Below, piece by piece: positions 51,966 through 60,549 of a stretch of DNA of 64,000 nucleotides; the stretch's first letter is position 1; each line of letters opens with the position of its first letter. The notes beneath the pieces are model-generated. The model was not told the DNA's origin. It was given only the letters and a program-made list of their open reading frames with translations, and did not search any database. The position numbers were made by a program, and so were the translations under genes. Source of the DNA: Spartobacteria bacterium LR76 (GTDB lineage Bacteria; Verrucomicrobiota; Verrucomicrobiia; Chthoniobacterales; Terrimicrobiaceae); the NCBI GenBank assembly GCA_003054655.1, contig QAYZ01000014.1, positions 496,001 through 560,000 of the forward strand. Reading direction: 5' to 3'.

Positions 51966-52813
51966 GCGGGAAAGACCTGGACCGAGACCTCCATGCGATC
52001 AAAGGCATCGGACGGCCCGGACCACGAGCCTGCGAGAGGGTTGGCCCGTTCGTGGTCGCGACCGACGGCCACAGAGACATGCTCAAAACCGCAGAGCTTG
52101 TTGTTCGTGGGATCAAATCCGCGCCACCCTGCACCCGGGATGTAGATCTCCGTCCAGGCATGCGTCGCGCCGTGCTGGCCCTCGCCCATGAGGATGTAGC
52201 CGGTGACGAAACGGGCGGCGAGGCCGAGATTCCTCGCAGCCTCCATCATGAACACGGCAAAGTCCCGGCAGGAACCCGAGCCGAGCGCGAGCGTCTGGCA
52301 GGGGAGTTGCACCCCCGCCTCCTCGCGACGGGAATACTGGAACGTCTCAAAGATGCGCGTGTTGAGCTGCTTCAGCAGGTCGAGCGTCGGTACGAGGTCG
52401 CCGGGCTTATAGATCGGCGCGAGCCATGCCTGTACGGCGTGGCTGTCGTGCGGATAGCTCGGCACGCGGTAGAGCAACGTGTCGATCTGCTCGTTGGCGG
52501 AGTATTGAAAGGGATACGACCGTGCATACGGCGTGATGATGCCCTCGCGCGCCTCGTCGTCATAGATCGTGACGAGACACTCGCTGAAGACGCGCAGCTT
52601 TTGCGCAGGCTCCTGAAACTCGATGACCGAGATGCAATTCCCATGGATATCGCGCAGCCAGCGTGTCGACGCCTTGGGCTCGATCTCGAGCCGCGCATCG
52701 TCGATATGCAGGTCGTGGCCCTCGCGCGGGCGCAGCATCGCGGTGTGCTCCCCGAAGGTGACGGGAGTTTTGTAATGATAGGTCGTCTCGTGAATGATGC
52801 GCAGGCTGTGCAT
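51962..52813 (-). CDS. Transglutaminase-like cysteine protease-fold protein
   Basis: 283 residues. The bacterial transglutaminase-like N-terminal beta domain (about 1-95; LRIIHETTYHYKTPV, HTAMLRPREGHDL) is followed by the core with catalytic triad Cys182 (GSGSCRDF), His218 (THAWTEIY) and Asp234 (GFDPT). No signal peptide, so it is probably cytoplasmic. Proteins of this class are amidases, peptidases or cross-linkers; the substrate is unknown. It is the last gene of the minus-strand run pyk-gltS-glsA, 18 bases after glsA. A gamma-glutamyl or glutamine-containing substrate would suit its neighbours, but that is inference. Confidence 0.88.
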   Translation of the reverse strand: MHSLRIIHETTYHYKTPVTFGEHTAMLRPREGHDLHIDDARLEIEPKASTRWLRDIHGNCISVIEFQEPAQKLRVFSECLVTIYDDEAREGIITPYARSYPFQYSANEQIDTLLYRVPSYPHDSHAVQAWLAPIYKPGDLVPTLDLLKQLNTRIFETFQYSRREEAGVQLPCQTLALGSGSCRDFAVFMMEAARNLGLAARFVTGYILMGEGQHGATHAWTEIYIPGAGWRGFDPTNNKLCGFEHVSVAVGRDHERANPLAGSWSGPSDAFDRMEVSVQVFPA

Positions 52814-52831
52814 GGCGGGAGAAAGGAGGTG

Positions 52832-53806
52832 CTAGGCGCGGAATGGCTCGGAGGCGAAGAGGTTCAACCCGAGACGTTCGGAAAGATAACGCGCGGCGAG
52901 CTGGCCTCGCACGCTGTTGCCCGCTTCGTCGAGCGGGGAGGAGTAGGTGGCGAGGCCGCCCTTGCCGGGAGCGACAGTGATCATGCCGCCGCTCACGCCG
53001 CTCTTGCCTGGCAGGCCAGTCTCATAGAGCCAGTCACCGGAGTTTTCGTAAAGCCCCGCCGTCACCATGACGGCGAGGACATGCTGGCAGTGGATCGCAT
53101 CCACCACGGATTCCCCGGTGACCGGATTGACTCCTCCGTTGGCCAGCGTCGCGGCCATGATGGAGAGATCGCGGGCAGTGACCTTGAGCGAACACTGCCG
53201 CGTGTAGATGTCGGTGGCCTCCGCCGGGTCCCAGTATATTCTCTGGTAGCTGCCGAGCAGGCTGGCGATGCCCTGGTTGCGCTGGTTCGTCGCCATCTCG
53301 GACTCATACACCACAGGGTCGAGCTCCAGGGTGCGCCCGGCGAAGCGGGACAGCCCTTCACGAAGAAAGATCCACTTTTCCTCCGCGTTCCCACCCGGTG
53401 CCAGACTCGCCGCGGCGATGGCTCCGGCGTTGACCATCGGATTGGTCGTGCCGTCCCTGGATCGCTCGATGGCGAGGACGGAATTGAAAGGCAGTCCGGT
53501 GCTGTTGGCCCCGAGTTTTTCCCGCGCGGCGTCTTCGCCGATGGCCTGGCAGATGAGGGCGAAGACAAAGGGCTTCGACACGCTCTGGATCGAGAACGGC
53601 ACATTCGTTTCCCCCGCCTCATGCACCACACCGGAAACCTCCGTCAGGCAGATGCCGAAAAGCTCCGTCGGCGCTCCGGCCAGCGCGGGGATGTAGTCGG
53701 CATTGGCGCCCTCGTTGACCGTGCGAAACTTCTCATGGGTTTCCTCGATCAGGGTCTGGACGTTCTCCGGCGAGGGGAGGCGGCCATTGGATACATGGCA
53801 GGTCAT
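52832..53806 (-). CDS. glsA: Glutaminase A
   Basis: 324 residues of the serine-dependent beta-lactamase-fold glutaminase family, hydrolysing L-glutamine to glutamate and ammonia. The catalytic S-x-x-K is Ser75-Val-Ser-Lys78 (FSIQSVSKPF). Other family marks: TNPMVNAGAI, YQSEMATN-like VYESEMATNQRNQGIA, TGESVVDAIHCQHVLAVMVTAGLYENSGDW and GVSGGMITVAPGKGG (in pieces). It is seven bases after gltS, so glutamate made here and glutamate imported by GltS enter the same pool. No Shine-Dalgarno at its start. Confidence 0.94.
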   Translation of the reverse strand: MTCHVSNGRLPSPENVQTLIEETHEKFRTVNEGANADYIPALAGAPTELFGICLTEVSGVVHEAGETNVPFSIQSVSKPFVFALICQAIGEDAAREKLGANSTGLPFNSVLAIERSRDGTTNPMVNAGAIAAASLAPGGNAEEKWIFLREGLSRFAGRTLELDPVVYESEMATNQRNQGIASLLGSYQRIYWDPAEATDIYTRQCSLKVTARDLSIMAATLANGGVNPVTGESVVDAIHCQHVLAVMVTAGLYENSGDWLYETGLPGKSGVSGGMITVAPGKGGLATYSSPLDEAGNSVRGQLAARYLSERLGLNLFASEPFRA

Positions 53807-53813
53807 GGGAAGT

Positions 53814-55010
53814 TTAGCGGAACCAGGAGATGAACTGATTGATGACGACCGCGTTGCTGATGTCGACGAAGAACCCGGAGACCAACGGCACGATGACGAA
53901 GGCCTTGTGCGCCTGACCGTACTTCTGCGCCACGGCGGTCATGTTGGCCATGGCGGTTGGCGTGGCTCCCAATGAAATACCTCCGAAACCCGCGCTGACC
54001 ACCGCGGCCTCATAGTCTTTGCCCATGACCCGGAAGATCACGAAAATCGAAAAGAGAAAGGCGAGGAGGAACTGAGCGCCGAGCATGGCGAGCAGCGGTC
54101 CCGCGAGGCTCGCGATGGTCCAGAGTTGCAGACTCATCAACGACATGGCCAGAAACACACCCAGCGACACATCCGAGATCAGCGCGAGCGAGCGCGACCC
54201 GGCGGGCCAGGGCGAGCCCTTGAAAATGCGAGGCACGGTGTTGGTGAGAATGATCGCGCCGAAGAGCGAGCAGACAAAAAGCGGCAGGCTGATATCCAGA
54301 TACCTCAGGCCGTCCTGGATCAGCTTGCCGAGGGCGAGGCTGATGTTGAGCCAGAAGAGCGTGCGGAGAAACCCGAAGTAATCGATCTCGTCCGTCTTCT
54401 TGTCATGGGTCACGCCGATGTCGGGCTGCGTGATCTTCGCCGGTTGCAGCTTGTTCTTCGTGATGAGCATGCGGGCGATCGGTCCGCCCATCAGCGAGGA
54501 AAGCACGAGGCCGACCGTGGCGCAGGCAATACCGATCTCCGTGGCGTTGACGATGCCATGCTCATTCACAAACGTCGGTGCCCACGCAATGGTGGTGCCG
54601 TGTCCGCCGAGCAGCGAGACCGACCCGCCGACGATGCCGACCAGCGGGTTCTGTCCCATCAGCGAGGCGACGCCCACGCCGACAAAGTTTTGCAGGAACA
54701 TGAAGATCAGCGTCACGACGACGAGAATGATGAGCGGCTTGCCGCCGGAAAGCAGGGTCTTGAAATCCGAGTTCAGCCCGATGCTGGCAAAGAAGTAGAG
54801 GAGCAGGAAGTCGCGCGTCGCGAGATTGAATCCGATCTGAACCCCCGCCACCACGTGCAGCACGGCGGTAACGAGGCAGACAAGCAGGCCGCTCGTGACA
54901 GGCTCCGGGATGTTGAATTCACGCAGGATGGAGAATTTGCGCGTCAGCCATTTGCCCAGGGCCAGGACGATGATGGCGAGGTTGAAGGTGGTGAAGCTGT
55001 CGATTTGCAT
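53814..55010 (-). CDS. gltS: Sodium/glutamate symporter
   Basis: 398 residues, about 10-12 membrane helices, matching GltS. Key segments: FNLAIIVLALGKWLTRK, LREFNIPEPVTSGLLVCL, FASIGLNSDFKTLLSGG, GIVGGSVSLLGGHGTTIAWAPTF (the GGHGTT substrate-binding hairpin) and VSAGFGGISLGATPTAMANM, the second pseudo-repeat hairpin. It carries L-glutamate with Na+. The gene starts 7 bases after pyk and ends 7 bases before glsA, a tight co-transcribed arrangement. Confidence 0.94.
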   Translation of the reverse strand: MQIDSFTTFNLAIIVLALGKWLTRKFSILREFNIPEPVTSGLLVCLVTAVLHVVAGVQIGFNLATRDFLLLYFFASIGLNSDFKTLLSGGKPLIILVVVTLIFMFLQNFVGVGVASLMGQNPLVGIVGGSVSLLGGHGTTIAWAPTFVNEHGIVNATEIGIACATVGLVLSSLMGGPIARMLITKNKLQPAKITQPDIGVTHDKKTDEIDYFGFLRTLFWLNISLALGKLIQDGLRYLDISLPLFVCSLFGAIILTNTVPRIFKGSPWPAGSRSLALISDVSLGVFLAMSLMSLQLWTIASLAGPLLAMLGAQFLLAFLFSIFVIFRVMGKDYEAAVVSAGFGGISLGATPTAMANMTAVAQKYGQAHKAFVIVPLVSGFFVDISNAVVINQFISWFR

Positions 55011-55017
55011 GGAGTCG

Positions 55018-56454
55018 TTAATTGGTTGTGTCCTGGTCGCCGCAGACGAGGAGCTCCAGGCGGCGGTTGATGTCCGGATGGGCCTTCGATGGGCCTGTGA
55101 TCGTCAGGACCCGGCAGTGGGGTATTCCCAGCTCCGTGAGCGTTTTCTCGGCGAAGGGGCGCCAGTTCGGCGGGTATTCGGTGAAGTCGACGGGATGTAC
55201 GCCGTAGGAGAAAGCGAGCGCCTGGCAGGTGGCGGGATTTTCGCTGGGAGCCACGATCCAGAAGGGCATGCGGAAACGCGCCACGGCACGGGCGGTGGCT
55301 CCCGAAAGCGTAGGGGCGATGACGGCATCGCAGGTCGCCGCCTCAAAGGCCGCATCCACCAGCCTGGCCATCACATCGAGCGCGGAGCCGGAGCGGCGTA
55401 GTTTCGCGCGCTGGAGGTCGAGGAAGTCGCCCTGGCGGTTCGCCTCGGTAAACGCTGCGATGCGTCCCAGCATGGCCACGGATTCCTCCGGGAACTTGCC
55501 GACCGCGGACTCGCCCGAGAGCATGACGCAATCCGTCCCATCCAGGATGGCATTGGCCACATCGGTCGTCTCGGCGCGCGAGGGCAGGCGTGTGGTCGTC
55601 ATCGACTCCAGCATTTGCGTGGCCGTGATGACCGGCTTGCCCGCCAGATTGGCCCGGGCGATGAGCTGCTTTTGCACGATGGCGATTTCCTCGATGGGGA
55701 TCTCCACCCCGAGATCGCCGCGCGCCACCATGATGCCATCGGCGGCTTCCAGGATTTCGTCGAAACGATCGACCGCTTCGGTCCGCTCGATCTTGGCGAT
55801 GACGAAGGGATCGTACCCCAGTTCGCGGGCGGCGGCGCGGACAGCCTCGATATCTTTCGCGCTTTCCACGAAGGACTGGCTCACTGCGTCCACCCCGTGC
55901 TCAAGGGCAAACTTCAGGGAGGCGCGGTCATGTTCCGTGAAGGCGCTGATCCCGAGATTGATGCGGGGAAGGTTCAACCCCTTGCGGGAGCGCAGCTCGC
56001 CGCCCACCGCGACGACGCAATGCACATCATTGCCCTCCACGTGATCGACGATGAGCTGGGAGAGGCCGTCATTGAGAAAGAGCCGGTCGCCCGCTTTCAC
56101 CACACGCGGCAGTTGTTCAAAGGTCATCGACACCCGGCGGCTGTCTCCGACGACGTCCTCTGTGGTCAGAATGAAGGGCGCGCCGGGAACAAGCTCAATG
56201 GGTTCCGGGTCGATCCTGCCGAGTCGCATCTTCGGTCCCGGCAGATCGGCCATGATGGCTACCCGCTGGCCGAGTTCCTTGGACACCGCGCGAATGCACT
56301 CGATGATTTCTGCGTGTTCTTCAAATCCGCTGTGGGAAAAGTTCAGCCGGGCGACATTCATCCCCGCCTGGATCAGCCGGGACAACATTTCCGGCGATCG
56401 CGAGGCCGGACCGATGGTCGCGACGATCTTGGTTTTGTGCTTGGGCAGAGGCAT
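55018..56454 (-). CDS. pyk: Pyruvate kinase
   Basis: 478 residues, the standard single-copy bacterial length. KIVATIGPASRSPEMLSRLI and GMNVARLNFSHSG start the A domain. The catalytic/metal segment is VIAKIERTEAVDRFDEIL...MVARGDLGVEIP, and KPVITATQMLESM is the signature. The C domain follows from about residue 350. It makes pyruvate and ATP from phosphoenolpyruvate and ADP. It heads a four-gene minus-strand run with gltS, glsA and the transglutaminase-like gene, an uncommon context that ties glycolytic output to glutamate/glutamine supply. The promoter should lie in 56455-56540. Confidence 0.95.
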   Translation of the reverse strand: MPLPKHKTKIVATIGPASRSPEMLSRLIQAGMNVARLNFSHSGFEEHAEIIECIRAVSKELGQRVAIMADLPGPKMRLGRIDPEPIELVPGAPFILTTEDVVGDSRRVSMTFEQLPRVVKAGDRLFLNDGLSQLIVDHVEGNDVHCVVAVGGELRSRKGLNLPRINLGISAFTEHDRASLKFALEHGVDAVSQSFVESAKDIEAVRAAARELGYDPFVIAKIERTEAVDRFDEILEAADGIMVARGDLGVEIPIEEIAIVQKQLIARANLAGKPVITATQMLESMTTTRLPSRAETTDVANAILDGTDCVMLSGESAVGKFPEESVAMLGRIAAFTEANRQGDFLDLQRAKLRRSGSALDVMARLVDAAFEAATCDAVIAPTLSGATARAVARFRMPFWIVAPSENPATCQALAFSYGVHPVDFTEYPPNWRPFAEKTLTELGIPHCRVLTITGPSKAHPDINRRLELLVCGDQDTTN

Positions 56455-56544
56455 GGCGGTGACGTGCAGTGTCGTTCAAGAAAGCAAGGTCACAAGCTCA
56501 TTGTTGCCTGGTTTCCCTCCGGCTGGCAGGTGGGCTGAAAACGA

Positions 56545-56575
56545 AAAAGCCGGGCACGCACGGAGTCCGGCTTTT
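56545..56575. terminator. Symmetric intrinsic terminator upstream of pyk
   Basis: AAAAGCCGG (56545-56553) pairs perfectly with CCGGCTTTT (56567-56575) around a 13-base loop. On the minus strand the stem ends in a five-T run (56548-56544), 24 bases past the stop of the 56599-57117 gene, so it ends that transcript before the pyk promoter. Confidence 0.85.
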
Positions 56576-56598
56576 CGAAAATTCCGCGATTCAGGGCG

Positions 56599-57117
56599 TT
56601 ACCGCCGCTCGATGATCTCGCCGGTCGTGGCCAGCGCCGAGAAGAACCCGATGTAGCTGCCGCGCTTGTTGTAGCACCATACCGACCAGATCGGCGTGGC
56701 ATTGGCTCCGCGCTGCTGGAGCTGGAGGCTGAGCGAGCCGAGGCTCTGGCCGCGCTTCCCGGCAAACCGGTCCGCCTCTTTCCAGAGGTCGGTCGAGTTG
56801 AAGCGCACGTTCCGGAGGTTGATCGGCGACAACTGGCGGGTGAGAGCGCGCGGGCTCAGCGTCGGCCGTTCCGAGATGATGCGCCCCCGGGCCACGATGA
56901 TATTCACATGCCCGCCGCCCCGGCCCGTGTTGCGAGCGGTGATGTACCACTGCGCGGGATTCGGATTGGCATTGTCGGCGGAAACCCAGACCACGCCATT
57001 GCGATAGGCTGCGGGGAGGGCGTTGAGCGCCTGCATCGCGGAACCGGACTCGGCGGCGCGAGCGCAGAGCGAGGCTACGAATACGGCGACGACCGAAAGG
57101 AGGAGCGAGCGGATCAT
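56599..57117 (-). CDS. Small exported protein of unknown function
   Basis: 172 residues. Signal peptide MIRSLLLSVVAVFVASLCARA. The mature part contains YRNGVVWVSADNANPNPAQWYITARN and VNIIVARGRIISERPTLS (in parts), and near the C-terminus WSVWCYNKRGSYIGFFSALATTGEIIERR (in parts). This mixed hydrophobic/beta pattern resembles PepSY-like or dodecin-like small beta folds, without a firm match. It is 7 bases downstream of the EF-hand gene, third in a run of three small exported proteins, and ends at a terminator. Confidence 0.75.
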   Translation of the reverse strand: MIRSLLLSVVAVFVASLCARAAESGSAMQALNALPAAYRNGVVWVSADNANPNPAQWYITARNTGRGGGHVNIIVARGRIISERPTLSPRALTRQLSPINLRNVRFNSTDLWKEADRFAGKRGQSLGSLSLQLQQRGANATPIWSVWCYNKRGSYIGFFSALATTGEIIERR

Positions 57118-57124
57118 GGCCGGG

Positions 57125-57547
57125 TTAGCGGGTCGGGATGCGCAGCACGGTGATGCCGCTGGAGTTGCGAAACTCCCTCGGCGTGAGCTGGGCGTCCTTG
57201 TTGGCATCCGAGTAGCGGCGGACGAAGTCGAAGACCTGCACATCGTTCCCGACGCGGATGAGCTCCGTGCGCTCGAGCTTTCCGTCGCGATTCTGGTCGG
57301 CGAGGAGGAAGGTGCGCTGGTCGCCGCCCGCGTTGGTCCACTCCACCATCGTCACCTCGCCGTCATGATTTTTGTCGGCCACCTCCAGCACCTTGTCCGC
57401 GTAGGCGGGCGGGAAGGTCTGCAGGGTCAGCGGCACCTGCCAGTCCGCCGGGTTCTTCGGCTCGGTCTGGCAACTGGAAAAGATCGCTGCCGTGAAAGCC
57501 GCGGAGCCTGCGAGAAATGCGGTGCGTATGGAAGATGGGGTCGCCAT
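57125..57547 (-). CDS. Exported EF-hand (calcium-binding) protein
   Basis: 140 residues from the ATG at 57547. The N-terminal signal ends AIFSSCQTEP, with Cys26 a possible lipidation site. Three EF-hand loops follow: DKNHDGEVTMVE, DQNRDGKLERTE and DANKDAQLTPRE; the third has Ala in place of the usual Gly at position 6, so its calcium affinity may be lower. The protein probably binds Ca2+ outside the cytoplasm, and may sense calcium or stabilise envelope partners. It lies between two other small exported proteins, with spacings of 43 and 7 bases. Confidence 0.85.
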   Translation of the reverse strand: MATPSSIRTAFLAGSAAFTAAIFSSCQTEPKNPADWQVPLTLQTFPPAYADKVLEVADKNHDGEVTMVEWTNAGGDQRTFLLADQNRDGKLERTELIRVGNDVQVFDFVRRYSDANKDAQLTPREFRNSSGITVLRIPTR

Positions 57548-57590
57548 TGAGCCGGGATACTGGAAACGTTCCGCCTCGGGCAACTGCAAT

Positions 57591-58052
57591 CTAGCCGTTG
57601 GCGTTGCCCGCCTGCTGGGCCACCTGCTTCAGGATCGGGCCAAACTGACCGGCCCAGAAGCCCGCCATCCGGGTCTTGCTTTCAAAGCCCGCGCTTCCAG
57701 CATTGCTGATGCGAGCCACTTTCGGGATCAGGCGGTAATCGTTCGTTCCTGGGATCTGGACGATCTGTACGTGGACGCGGAAGGTCGTTTTCTGGCCGTA
57801 GCTGCCGTACATCAGCTCTCCAAAAGCTCCTGCCGGCTTTTCATAGGCCAGCGTATCCATCGAACTGCTCGGCACCGGCGTGTATCCGTGCTGGGCAAAG
57901 GCCGCATTCGCCGCGGCGGAAATGGAAACCCAGTTGCTGTTGGGAACAGTGACCGAACCCGGGCCGCCGGAGTCCGCGACAGTGGTGGTGAGGCAACCGG
58001 AAAATGTGAGGCCGACCGCCAGGGCGGCCAGGGAGAAAAGGAGGGATCGCAT
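57591..58052 (-). CDS. Small lipoprotein of unknown function
   Basis: 153 residues. MRSLLFSLAALAVGLTFSGC is a clear lipoprotein signal (lipobox T-F-S-G-C, Cys20). The mature part has SISAAANAAFAQHGYTPVP, LMYGSYGQKTTFRVHVQIVQIPGTNDYRL (in parts) and a final helix GPILKQVAQQAGN. No family recognised, but the size and beta-rich core resemble small outer-membrane lipoproteins. First gene in the trio of exported proteins; the 211-base gap to the divergent gene at 58264 should hold both promoters. Confidence 0.78.
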   Translation of the reverse strand: MRSLLFSLAALAVGLTFSGCLTTTVADSGGPGSVTVPNSNWVSISAAANAAFAQHGYTPVPSSSMDTLAYEKPAGAFGELMYGSYGQKTTFRVHVQIVQIPGTNDYRLIPKVARISNAGSAGFESKTRMAGFWAGQFGPILKQVAQQAGNANG

Positions 58053-58263
58053 GGCGCGATGCTGCCGGATTCAGTGCCATGCTCAAGCTGATATTTACGG
58101 GAATTTCGTCGCGAATCCCCGAAGACGGAATCCATCCGGTTTGGGATATAAATGTTTTCCGCACAGAGATGTGCTTATGCTGACGCAACCACCTTTCACT
58201 TAGCGCGGAATCGGCTCGGGGCGATCACTGATCGGGGCCGTCAGAAACAGAAGGATTTTATGT

Positions 58264-58605
58264 ATGTCGAGATCGACGGTTTTAACTCATGCCATCTATC
58301 TGATGGCGATAGCAGCTATTATCTTTATGCTGAGAGGCGATATCTTGAGCAGATATATTCAGGGGCGGCTTTCGAGCGCTGGAAAGGTCGAGGCGCTGGA
58401 GACAGTGGTGCTTTACGACAAAGGGGGTAAGAAAGTGGGCGAGTTGTATCCTGGCATCGAGTTGATGCCTCCAGACATCGGCGATCTGGATGACACCGAT
58501 CTTTCGGATAATCAGAGGTTTAAGCTTTTTATCGACCTGACTGGGGTCGATTACAACCGGCTCAAGGAACGGAGCTATTCAGTTTACACTGGCCGGGCGA
58601 AATGA
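58264..58605 (+). CDS. Small single-pass membrane protein, hypothetical
   Basis: 113 residues. Residues about 5-25 (VLTHAIYLMAIAAIIFML) form one membrane helix, followed by a soluble domain with TVVLYDKGGKKVGELYPGIELMPPD and QRFKLFIDLTGVDYN (in parts). AGAAGGA lies a few bases before the ATG, one of the better Shine-Dalgarno sequences here. The local composition is less GC-rich than its neighbours and it has no recognisable family, so horizontal gain is possible. Divergent from the small lipoprotein gene and convergent with the porin gene. Confidence 0.65.
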   Translation: MSRSTVLTHAIYLMAIAAIIFMLRGDILSRYIQGRLSSAGKVEALETVVLYDKGGKKVGELYPGIELMPPDIGDLDDTDLSDNQRFKLFIDLTGVDYNRLKERSYSVYTGRAK

Positions 58606-58645
58606 ATCAGTCCTGCTTTTCGCTTACGGGGAATCCTGGAATTCC

Positions 58646-59932
58646 CTAGAAAGTGTAGGTGTAGTTCAGGATCACGCGAAAGTCCTGCACAGGGACTCCG
58701 CTGCCCGGCTCGTTGAAGGCATAGCGCAGGCGCAGCCAGAGATTGTTCAGCGGGCCTTTCAGGATGCGATAGTCCACCGTGGCGTTGATTTCCTGCTCCC
58801 AGTCACCCTGCGGCAGCGCGCCGTAGACATAGTTGGAAAAGGCTGTCAGCCCGGGCAGGCCGACTTTGGCGAAGTTGTAGCTCACGCCCAAGCCATAGGA
58901 CTGCTCGCCCGCCTGGGCAAAGTCGGAGATCATGAGCATGTTGAAAGCCGGGTCCGCGCCAAAAGGGTTACGAAGATTCGAATCTCTCGCCGTGTTGGTA
59001 TAGGAAAACGAGAAGAGCGCCCCGCCGTAGCTGGCACTCAGCCGTCCGCCATAAAGCTGCGTGGCAAAACTCCCGACATACTCCGCGCCGACGCTCCGCT
59101 GGTCGGCGACTTGCAGGTCGCCTCTTAGCTCGAAAAGCTCGGTTACGTTCCAGGTATACCCTGTCTGAGCGTAGGTGGTGCAAAAGAGGTCGGGCGTGAG
59201 CTGGCTCATCGCGCCGAGGTAGGCATCGGTCTCCTTCCCGGCGACAAATCCTGCGAAGGCTGTGCCCCGGTCCACCTGCGGCGCACCGGCGATCTCGGAC
59301 ATGGGAACGAAGTCCGGCGTGTCCCGCCCTTTCATCTGCGTGATGTACCCGGCGTTCACCTGCACGTCCCGCCAGACCTCGGCTTTGACCTGATAGGCCT
59401 CGAAGGTGTTTGGGATCATCCGGGCGTCGTTCATGTTGATGAAGGGCAGGTTCAATGTCTGACGGTAGAGCGTGGCCGTGGCCGGGCCCGTGCGGAGTTT
59501 CACCCAGGCCTGCCCGAGGGTGAAAAAGCCGTCGCCGTCGGATTCCACCAGCCCCGAGCGGTTGTTGTTCTTTACGGCGACCAGCGGCTGGGTCGTGTAG
59601 CCCGTCACTCCGATGCGGAGAAATCCCTTCCACCATCCCGTCGTCAGGTCCACCGCGCCGCCTCCCGCAAAGGTATCCTGTACGCCGAGGCTGTTACGTA
59701 CCGAACGGTAATAGAACCTCGGACGCAGGCTAAGCGACGTGTCGCGAATGAAAGAATCCTCGGAAAGCCCCTTCAGCGCCGTGCCGGGCTCCACCTCGCT
59801 GATCGGGGAGAAGGGCGTAGGCAGGTCGCTGACCTCCTCCGGCGGCTCGCTGTCGTCAAAGAGGAAGCTTTGCGCCCGGGCAAACGAGACGCAAAGGGCC
59901 GTCGCCAGAAAAACGGCCGCCAGCCTCCTCAT
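58646..59932 (-). CDS. OprD-family-like outer-membrane porin
   Basis: 428 residues. Signal peptide ending SFARA, then many alternating strands typical of a large outer-membrane barrel, such as FLRIGVTGYTTQPLVAV, TATLYRQTLNLPFINMNDARMIPNTFEAYQV and YNFAKVGLPGLTAFSNYVYG (in parts). The last residues VILNYTYTF end in an aromatic residue, the Bam recognition signal. The G-x-x-x-x-R-Q-T-L-x-x-P-F-I-N-x-x-D segment resembles the constriction loop of OprD porins, which pass basic amino acids, aromatics or small acids. The ATG overlaps the upstream stop by four bases, so the two are coupled. Confidence 0.83.
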   Translation of the reverse strand: MRRLAAVFLATALCVSFARAQSFLFDDSEPPEEVSDLPTPFSPISEVEPGTALKGLSEDSFIRDTSLSLRPRFYYRSVRNSLGVQDTFAGGGAVDLTTGWWKGFLRIGVTGYTTQPLVAVKNNNRSGLVESDGDGFFTLGQAWVKLRTGPATATLYRQTLNLPFINMNDARMIPNTFEAYQVKAEVWRDVQVNAGYITQMKGRDTPDFVPMSEIAGAPQVDRGTAFAGFVAGKETDAYLGAMSQLTPDLFCTTYAQTGYTWNVTELFELRGDLQVADQRSVGAEYVGSFATQLYGGRLSASYGGALFSFSYTNTARDSNLRNPFGADPAFNMLMISDFAQAGEQSYGLGVSYNFAKVGLPGLTAFSNYVYGALPQGDWEQEINATVDYRILKGPLNNLWLRLRYAFNEPGSGVPVQDFRVILNYTYTF

Positions 59933-60453
59933 CGCGCCCGGAGTTTGACCGCGGCCTGCGATAATGCGTGAGCGATCGCACGTTTGCGGCGAATGGGAAA
60001 GCGGGCAAAGAGCAGCGTCTCAGCCGGTCCCCAGAGAGTCACCCAGGCGACAATGATCAGGCTTTCGCTCAGGACCGAAACGATGCGCCCTTCGCCGAGC
60101 CGCAGCACGGCTTCGCTCAGGCAGACAAAGATCGCGACCACTACCATCGCGACGAGGACGTTCCAGAAACCCTTCCGGCCGAGTTCGCGCAGTTCCTCGC
60201 CCGCGTCGATTGCCTCCTCGTGAAAGTGCCAGTGAATCGCTTCCGCTGCCTCGGCCTGGCGGTGAATATCCTCCTTGGGCACCACGACCTCGATCTCAAA
60301 CGGAGCCTTGGAATGCAGCCGCTCCGCATGGCTGCGCAATGATCGCGCAACGTCTGGATGGATGCGGAGTTCCAACAACGGGGAGCCGTCCGCATCCAGC
60401 ATTTCATCTAGGGAACGGATAGCGATGCTAAGGATAGCTGGGGCTTCACTCAT
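59929..60453 (-). CDS. Inner-membrane protein of unknown function, coupled to the porin gene
   Basis: 174 residues. The N-terminal half is cytoplasmic (about 1-95; RSLDEMLDADGSPLLELRIHPDV), with a His/Glu-rich patch AIHWHFHEEAIDAGEELREL. The C-terminal half has two membrane helices (about 98-118 and 125-145) and a basic tail ARFPIRRKRAIAHAL. I recognise no family. The ATGA overlap with the porin suggests translation from one message, so a role in uptake through the porin, or in energising it, is possible but unproven. Divergent from the HdeD-like gene. Confidence 0.72.
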   Translation of the reverse strand: MSEAPAILSIAIRSLDEMLDADGSPLLELRIHPDVARSLRSHAERLHSKAPFEIEVVVPKEDIHRQAEAAEAIHWHFHEEAIDAGEELRELGRKGFWNVLVAMVVVAIFVCLSEAVLRLGEGRIVSVLSESLIIVAWVTLWGPAETLLFARFPIRRKRAIAHALSQAAVKLRAR

Positions 60454-60549
60454 GATTGGAAAAGGTGGATGCGGCGGGAGAGTAGGGCCTTCCCGCCGGG
60501 GAAAACAAGCCGCTTGCAATTCCGGGTCCTCGCGGACAGCATTCGGCTC

